The notes beneath the pieces are model-generated. The model made no database searches. It saw nothing but the letters and a program-made list of their open reading frames with translations, and was not told the origin of the DNA. Positions 7,184 to 10,639 of a stretch of DNA of 10,639 bases are shown piece by piece. How positions within the stretch are numbered: the stretch's first letter is position 1; every line of letters begins with the position of its first letter. Source of the DNA: DATDAH01 sp036525535 (GTDB taxonomy: Bacteria > Actinomycetota > Acidimicrobiia > Acidimicrobiales > DATDAH01); NCBI GenBank assembly GCA_036525535.1, contig DATDAH010000141.1:1-10639 (forward strand), in the 5' to 3' direction. A program made the position numbers and the translations under genes.

Positions 7184-8978
7184 GGCGTCGTCGCAGGACG
7201 CCGACCTGCCGCCCGCACTGTCGTCCATGTGGCGGCTGTGCAAGATCGGCTATCAGCACGAGCCCGCCCTGATGTCGGTGGCCTTCGTGCTGGCCCTGGT
7301 GGCGGCCCTGCCCGAGGCCCTCCTGGCCATCGGCTTCAAGGCGATGGCCGACGCCGTCCTGGCCGGTGATGCCACCAAGCTGCGCAACGTGTGCCTGCTC
7401 CTCGGGGCGGCCGGGGCGTCGACCTGGTTCCTGACCACCGTCTCGACCCGGGTGCAACGCCGGTTCCGGGACAAGGTCACCATCGGCCTCGAGTCCCACG
7501 TGGCCCGCCTGCAGGCCTCGGTCACCACCATCGCCCACCAGGAGCGGCCCGAGTACCTCGACCGGCTCTCGGTGCTGCGGGACCAGGTCTTCGTCCTGGA
7601 CCACATGTACATGTCCGTCTTCTCGACCGCGGGCTGGATCCTCCGACTCGCGATCACGATCGTGCTGTTGGCCTCGGTCAGCCCCGTGCTGATCCTGCTC
7701 GCCCTCTTCGCCGTCCCCACCGTGGCCTCGTCGTCCTGGCGCCCGACCGTCGAGCGGGAGGTGGAGGAGGCGGGGGCCCCGTCCCGGCGGCTGGCCGAGC
7801 ACCTCTTCGCCACGGCCACCACCGCAGCGCCGGCCAAGGAGGTCCGGGTGACCGGCATCGCCGGCCGCCTGCAGACCGAGCGGCGGGAGGCCTGGGAGGG
7901 CTGGTACGGCCCCGTGGCCACGACCCGAGGGGCGTCAGCCGTGTGGCACACGCTGGGCTGGGCGATCTTCGGCGCCGGCTTCGTGGGCGCCGTCGTCTAC
8001 GTCTCCTCGGGGCTCGACGCCCCGCCCCAGGACGTGCTCCTCGTGCTGGCCGCCGGCTCCCGCCTGTCGGCCTACATCGCGGCCACGGTGGGCGAGATCG
8101 GCTTTCTCCGGGGCATCTGGATGGACGGCTCCCGACGGCTGGCCTGGCTGGAGGACTATGCCGCCGCTCTCGAGGCGGACGCCGACGTCCCGGTGCCCGA
8201 TCGGATCGATGACGGCATCACCTTCGAGCACGTCAGCTTCGTCTACCCCGGGACGACCCGGGAGGTCCTCCAGGACATCAGCCTGACCCTCCCCGCGGGG
8301 GCCGTGGTCGCTGTGGTGGGGGAGAACGGGGCGGGCAAGTCCACGCTGGTCAAGCTCCTGTCCAAGTTCTACGAGCCGACCGGCGGGCGGATCCTGGTCG
8401 ACGGGGCCGAGCTGGCCGGGATGCCGGCCGACGAGTGGCGGGACCGCCTGGCCGGGGCCTACCAGGACTTCTTCCGCTTCGAGCTGCTCGCTCGCCAGTC
8501 CGTGGGGCTGGGCGACGTCCCCCACGTCGACGACGAGGCCGCCGTGCTCACCGCCGTCGGCCGGGCCGGGGCCGAGGACGTCGTGGCCAAGCTGGACGGG
8601 GGCCTCTCCGCCCAGCTGGGCAAGACCTGGCCCGACGGGGTGGAGGTGTCCTTCGGGCAGTGGCAGAAGCTGGCCCTGGCCCGTGGGTTCATGCGGGAGG
8701 GCCCGCTCGTGCTGGTGCTGGACGAGCCCACGGCCGCCCTGGACGCCGAGACCGAGCACGCCCTGTTCGAGCGCTACGCGGCCAGCGCCCGCGACCGCGG
8801 AGCCGACGGCCGCATCACGGTCCTGGTGTCCCACCGCTTCAGCACGGTGCGCATGGCGGACCTGATCGTGGTCCTGGACGGCGCCCACCTGGTCGAGGTC
8901 GGTACCCACCAGGACCTCATGGCTCGCGGCGGCCCGTACGCCGAGCTCTACGCCATCCAGGCCAACGCCTACCGCTGA
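7170..8978 (+). CDS. ABC exporter half-transporter B (permease fused to ATPase, atypical signature)
   Basis: This 602-residue protein has the same architecture as its upstream partner. Hydrophobic segments lie near 33-63, 72-95, 152-188, 257-280 and 286-306, and the ATPase domain follows from about 350. Walker A is GENGAGKST (384-392, K390), Walker B is LVLDEP with D518/E519, and the H-loop is H555. The signature is VSFGQ (493-497) instead of LSGGQ, which would weaken the composite site it forms with Walker A of partner A. The catalytic glutamates and switch histidines are retained in both subunits, so the asymmetry is partial. The gene overlaps the partner by 14 bases and has a strong internal ribosome site. 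A heterodimeric exporter in the cytoplasmic membrane is the best reading. The cargo could be a small molecule or peptide; no precursor peptide gene was found nearby. Confidence 0.9.
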   Translation: MSSAEASSQDADLPPALSSMWRLCKIGYQHEPALMSVAFVLALVAALPEALLAIGFKAMADAVLAGDATKLRNVCLLLGAAGASTWFLTTVSTRVQRRFRDKVTIGLESHVARLQASVTTIAHQERPEYLDRLSVLRDQVFVLDHMYMSVFSTAGWILRLAITIVLLASVSPVLILLALFAVPTVASSSWRPTVEREVEEAGAPSRRLAEHLFATATTAAPAKEVRVTGIAGRLQTERREAWEGWYGPVATTRGASAVWHTLGWAIFGAGFVGAVVYVSSGLDAPPQDVLLVLAAGSRLSAYIAATVGEIGFLRGIWMDGSRRLAWLEDYAAALEADADVPVPDRIDDGITFEHVSFVYPGTTREVLQDISLTLPAGAVVAVVGENGAGKSTLVKLLSKFYEPTGGRILVDGAELAGMPADEWRDRLAGAYQDFFRFELLARQSVGLGDVPHVDDEAAVLTAVGRAGAEDVVAKLDGGLSAQLGKTWPDGVEVSFGQWQKLALARGFMREGPLVLVLDEPTAALDAETEHALFERYAASARDRGADGRITVLVSHRFSTVRMADLIVVLDGAHLVEVGTHQDLMARGGPYAELYAIQANAYR

Positions 8979-8990
8979 GCCGTGGCCCTC

Positions 8991-9005
8991 TACCATCCCG
9001 AGGAG
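8991..9005 (+). promoter_or_regulatory. -10-like element and close-set ribosome site before the glycosyl transferase
   Basis: TACCAT (8991-8996) fits TAnnnT, and GAGGAG (9000-9005) precedes the ATG at 9008 by only 2 bases, an unusually short spacing. If TACCAT is used, transcription would start near 9003-9004, leaving almost no leader and removing most of the ribosome site. Cotranscription from the exporter genes across the 29-base gap is therefore at least as likely. Confidence 0.3.
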
Positions 9006-9007
9006 CC

Positions 9008-9610
9008 ATGAGGTCGATCATCGAGCGGGCGACGGCGGCAGCGCTGCTGGTCGTCTGTGCGCCGATCCTGGCCGTTCTGGCCGCCCTCGTGCGCCGGCGG
9101 CTGGGCGGTCCGGTCCTGTTCACCCAGGAGCGCCTCGGGCAGGGCGAGATGCCGTTCCGCCTTCGCAAGTTCCGCACCATGACCGACGACCGCGACGCGG
9201 CGACGGGCGCGCTCCGACCCGACGACGAGCGCCTCACGCCGTTCGGCCGCCGGCTACGGGCCACGAGCCTCGACGAGCTCCCCGAGCTCTGGAACGTCGT
9301 CGCCGGTGACATGGCCTTCGTCGGCCCCCGCCCGCTGCCCGTGGCGTATCGCGATCGGTTCACGTCCGAGGAGCACCGACGCCATGAGGTCCGGCCCGGC
9401 ATCACCGGCTGGGCGCAGGTCCACGGGCGCAATCGCGTGGACTGGGACGAACGCCTCGCCCTCGACGTCTGGTACGTCGATCACCGGTCTCTGCGCCTCG
9501 ACCTGCGCATCCTGGGCCGGACCGTCGGCGCCGTGCTGCGCCGGGACGGGATCGCGGGCTCGGGTACGGCGACCATGGCCGACCTCCCCGCGGACCGGGC
9601 TGACGTCTAG
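9008..9610 (+). CDS. PglC-like monotopic phosphoglycosyl transferase (sugar transferase)
   Basis: This 200-residue protein is a minimal member of the bacterial sugar transferase family (PF02397). Such enzymes transfer a sugar phosphate from a nucleotide sugar to undecaprenyl phosphate at the inner face of the membrane, the first step of glycan assembly. The hydrophobic N-terminal stretch (residues 9-29) with P19 fits the re-entrant membrane helix. QERLGQ (40-45), KFRTM (54-58), the Asp-Glu pair D89-E90 in TSLDELPEL (catalytic dyad by analogy with PglC), VGPRPLP (105-111) and RPGITGWAQVHGRN (129-142) follow in the usual order. It has no additional N-terminal membrane domain, unlike WbaP-type enzymes. 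No other glycan assembly gene is visible in the window, so the pathway (capsule, exopolysaccharide or glycoprotein) is open. The start at 9008 leaves an unusually short N terminus before the helix. Confidence 0.9.
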   Translation: MRSIIERATAAALLVVCAPILAVLAALVRRRLGGPVLFTQERLGQGEMPFRLRKFRTMTDDRDAATGALRPDDERLTPFGRRLRATSLDELPELWNVVAGDMAFVGPRPLPVAYRDRFTSEEHRRHEVRPGITGWAQVHGRNRVDWDERLALDVWYVDHRSLRLDLRILGRTVGAVLRRDGIAGSGTATMADLPADRADV

Positions 9611-9638
9611 GGCTGATCTCACGGGGAAGATCACGGCC

Positions 9639-10031
9639 ATGGACACTGAGGAAGAGGTCGTGCGTCGGCTGGAGGCGGCGGGCTACGTGCACCACTTCGT
9701 GCCTGACGCCGAGGGCCTGCGGTGCCCCGAATGCGAGACCGTGGCCGACCCCCGCACGGTGACGGTGGACGAAACGGTGCGGTTCGAGGGGTCGTCCAGC
9801 CCGGGCGACGAATCCGTCGTCTTCGCCATCGCCAACGGACCCTGTGGCCACCGGGGCACCCTCGTCGCCGCCTACGGGCCAAACGCCTCGCCGGACGAGG
9901 CCGAGGTCGTCCGTACGCTCGGCCAGGAGCCCGCCGACGACCCCATCACCGCCCGCGAGGGCGCCGAGCTGGACCTGATGGAGGCCGACGCCTCCGAAGC
10001 CGGCGCCGAGCTGGGCGACGAGATGCCCTGA
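9639..10031 (+). CDS. Small acidic protein with putative zinc-binding Cys/His set
   Basis: This 130-residue protein has no function I can name. Its N-terminal part (1-80) holds C29-P-E-C32 and a second pair C69-G-H71, spacing that suggests a zinc ribbon. Between them lies a conserved-looking block, VDETVRFEGSSSPGDESVVF. I recall similar small actinobacterial proteins of unknown function with this layout, some carrying a doubtful phosphoribosylpyrophosphate-synthetase label; no such enzyme motif is seen here. The C-terminal 45 residues are very acidic and probably disordered. The start at 9639 is preceded by GGGGAAGA (9623-9630), a usable ribosome site, 28 bases after the glycosyl transferase stop. 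The gene probably rides on the same transcript. It ends 3 bases from the convergent DUF427 gene. Confidence 0.7.
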   Translation: MDTEEEVVRRLEAAGYVHHFVPDAEGLRCPECETVADPRTVTVDETVRFEGSSSPGDESVVFAIANGPCGHRGTLVAAYGPNASPDEAEVVRTLGQEPADDPITAREGAELDLMEADASEAGAELGDEMP

Positions 10032-10045
10032 GGATCAGGTCAGGG
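10026..10045. terminator. Palindrome between the convergent stop codons
   Basis: CCTGA (10027-10031) and TCAGG (10035-10039) pair around a 3-base loop. An alternative fold pairs CCCTGA (10026-10031) with TCAGGG (10040-10045). The TGA stop codons of the two converging genes sit in opposite arms of the first stem. A weak bidirectional terminator is possible; there is no T-run. Confidence 0.3.
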
Positions 10046-10397
10046 TCGCGCCGTCGACGGTGACCTCGGCCCGGTCCGGGTAGAACGACAGGTGGTCGGT
10101 GATGGCCTCGGCGCCGGGGATCGGGTCCTCGTAGCTCCACACGATCCCGTCGTGGGTCGTGCCCCCGATCTCGATGGACCAGTAGGAGGCCGCGCCCTTG
10201 AACGGGCAGGTGGTGTGGAACGACGTCTTCCGGAAGCGCTCGAGGGCCACGTCCTCCCGGGGCAGGTAGTAACGGGTGGGCAGGCCGGTCTCCTCGAGGA
10301 GCAGCGGGCGGTCGCTCTCGGCGAGCTTCTCGCCGTCCACGTGGACCTCCACGTGGTTCGTGCCGGGGGCGATGGTGACGGTGTGGCCAGAGGTCAT
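10035..10397 (-). CDS. DUF427 domain protein
   Basis: This 120-residue protein is a complete single-domain DUF427 member of the usual length. The family signature blocks are in order: LLLEETGLPTRYYLPREDV (32-50), CPFKGAASYW (64-73), IVWSYEDPIP (85-94) and HLSFYPDR (102-109). DUF427 proteins are small beta-rich cytoplasmic proteins common in actinobacteria and fungi, and no established biochemical role is known to me. The ATG at 10397 (read leftward) yields the N terminus typical of the family. No Shine-Dalgarno sequence precedes it, so a leaderless mRNA is plausible. It is divergent from the methyltransferase gene across about 106 bases and converges on the acidic zinc-ribbon-like gene. Confidence 0.88.
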   Translation of the reverse strand: MTSGHTVTIAPGTNHVEVHVDGEKLAESDRPLLLEETGLPTRYYLPREDVALERFRKTSFHTTCPFKGAASYWSIEIGGTTHDGIVWSYEDPIPGAEAITDHLSFYPDRAEVTVDGATLT

Positions 10398-10463
10398 GGA
10401 CTACGTGCAACGGTCGGGAGCCTGCGAGGATTCCCACCGCCCGGGCCGCACGAGGGGACCGTC

Positions 10464-10497
10464 TACCTTTCCGGTGGGGTACACCGACCCCTGGAGG
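10464..10497 (+). promoter_or_regulatory. -10-like element and Shine-Dalgarno of the methyltransferase gene
   Basis: TACCTT (10464-10469) fits TAnnnT, although no clear -35 was found. TGGAGG (10492-10497) is a good ribosome site 6 bases before the ATG at 10504 and fixes that start. The promoter would give a leader of roughly 25-30 bases. Confidence 0.4.
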
Positions 10498-10503
10498 TTC
10501 CCG

Positions 10504-10639
10504 ATGCCCACTGGATCCGCGGCCCTGCCGCAACTCGAAGCGGGCGTCTTCCTGACCGACGGCGGACTCGAGACCACGCTCATCTTCGACGACGGCATCG
10601 AGCTGGCCGACTTCGCCGCCTTCACGCTGGTGGACGACC
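10504..10639 (+). CDS. Homocysteine S-methyltransferase family protein, N-terminal fragment
   Basis: Only the first 45 codons are in the window. After a short leader, the fragment reads VFLTDGGLETTLIFDDGIEL followed by ADFAAFTLVDD, the first strand and loop of the homocysteine S-methyltransferase barrel (PF02574). Family members move a methyl group from a donor such as S-methylmethionine or a betaine to homocysteine, using a zinc bound by cysteines in the C-terminal part, which lies beyond the window. Members with this N-terminal pattern are common in actinobacteria and often not biochemically defined. The start is supported by a well-spaced TGGAGG ribosome site. Confidence 0.8.
   Translation, partial: MPTGSAALPQLEAGVFLTDGGLETTLIFDDGIELADFAAFTLVDD

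Noticed and set aside
5183..7243. A 686-codon minus-strand frame across the dioxygenase end and exporter A
   Set aside because: The + strand frame contains complete ABC transporter motifs over the same bases. The minus frame shows no recognisable domain and is a typical high-GC shadow.
5351..8978. Exporter pair considered as a peptide (lanthipeptide-type) exporter with a hidden precursor
   Set aside because: No C39 peptidase domain, lanthionine synthetase or small precursor frame with a ribosome site was found in the window. The cargo type stays open.
8435..9610. A long frame running into the sugar transferase from inside exporter B
   Set aside because: The part before 9008 is Pro/Arg/Gly-rich out-of-frame translation of the exporter. 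The sugar transferase homology begins right after 9008, so no fusion is present.

Overview
This is a very GC-rich window with short intergenic gaps, almost entirely coding on the + strand. The DUF222/13E12-type HNH endonuclease gene, the F420-dependent luciferase-like oxidoreductase, the paired ABC exporters and the TAnnnT-type -10 elements point to an actinobacterium. An Acidimicrobiia-like lineage is my best guess, but the sequence alone does not fix it.

Layout. (1) Bases 1-513 are the C-terminal half of a leucine/valine-type amino acid dehydrogenase, followed by a hairpin that overlaps its stop codon. (2) Bases 514-810 are noncoding. An AT-rich promoter island lies at the right end, directly before a DUF222-HNH endonuclease gene (811-2073). 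That gene's start codon lies inside a near-consensus actinobacterial LexA (SOS) box, and its spacing suggests a leaderless transcript. (3) Bases 2074-2168 hold two strong hairpins, then a possible leaderless start for a dihydrodipicolinate-reductase-like oxidoreductase (2169-3248). (4) Bases 3283-8978 form a tightly packed run: an LLM-class F420 oxidoreductase, a TauD/TfdA-type Fe(II)/2-oxoglutarate dioxygenase (1-base overlap), and two ABC exporter half-transporters (5-base gap, then 14-base overlap). The overlaps and Shine-Dalgarno placement suggest translational coupling. (5) Bases 9008-9610 encode a minimal PglC-like phosphoglycosyl transferase, followed by a 130-residue protein with a possible zinc-binding Cys/His set (9639-10031). 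(6) A DUF427 gene runs the other way (10035-10397), converging on that gene with only 3 bases between stop codons. Divergent from it, a homocysteine S-methyltransferase-family gene begins at 10504 and leaves the window.

How the genes may work together. The two ABC proteins very probably form one heterodimeric exporter; one carries a non-canonical signature motif. Linkage to two redox enzymes (and a third just upstream) is compatible with modification or breakdown of a small molecule plus its export, but no substrate can be read from the sequence. The HNH gene looks like an independent, DNA-damage-regulated unit. I found no tRNA, rRNA, CRISPR array, insertion sequence or phage structural gene. 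The most noteworthy signals are the SOS box/leaderless start of the HNH gene and the redox-plus-exporter operon.
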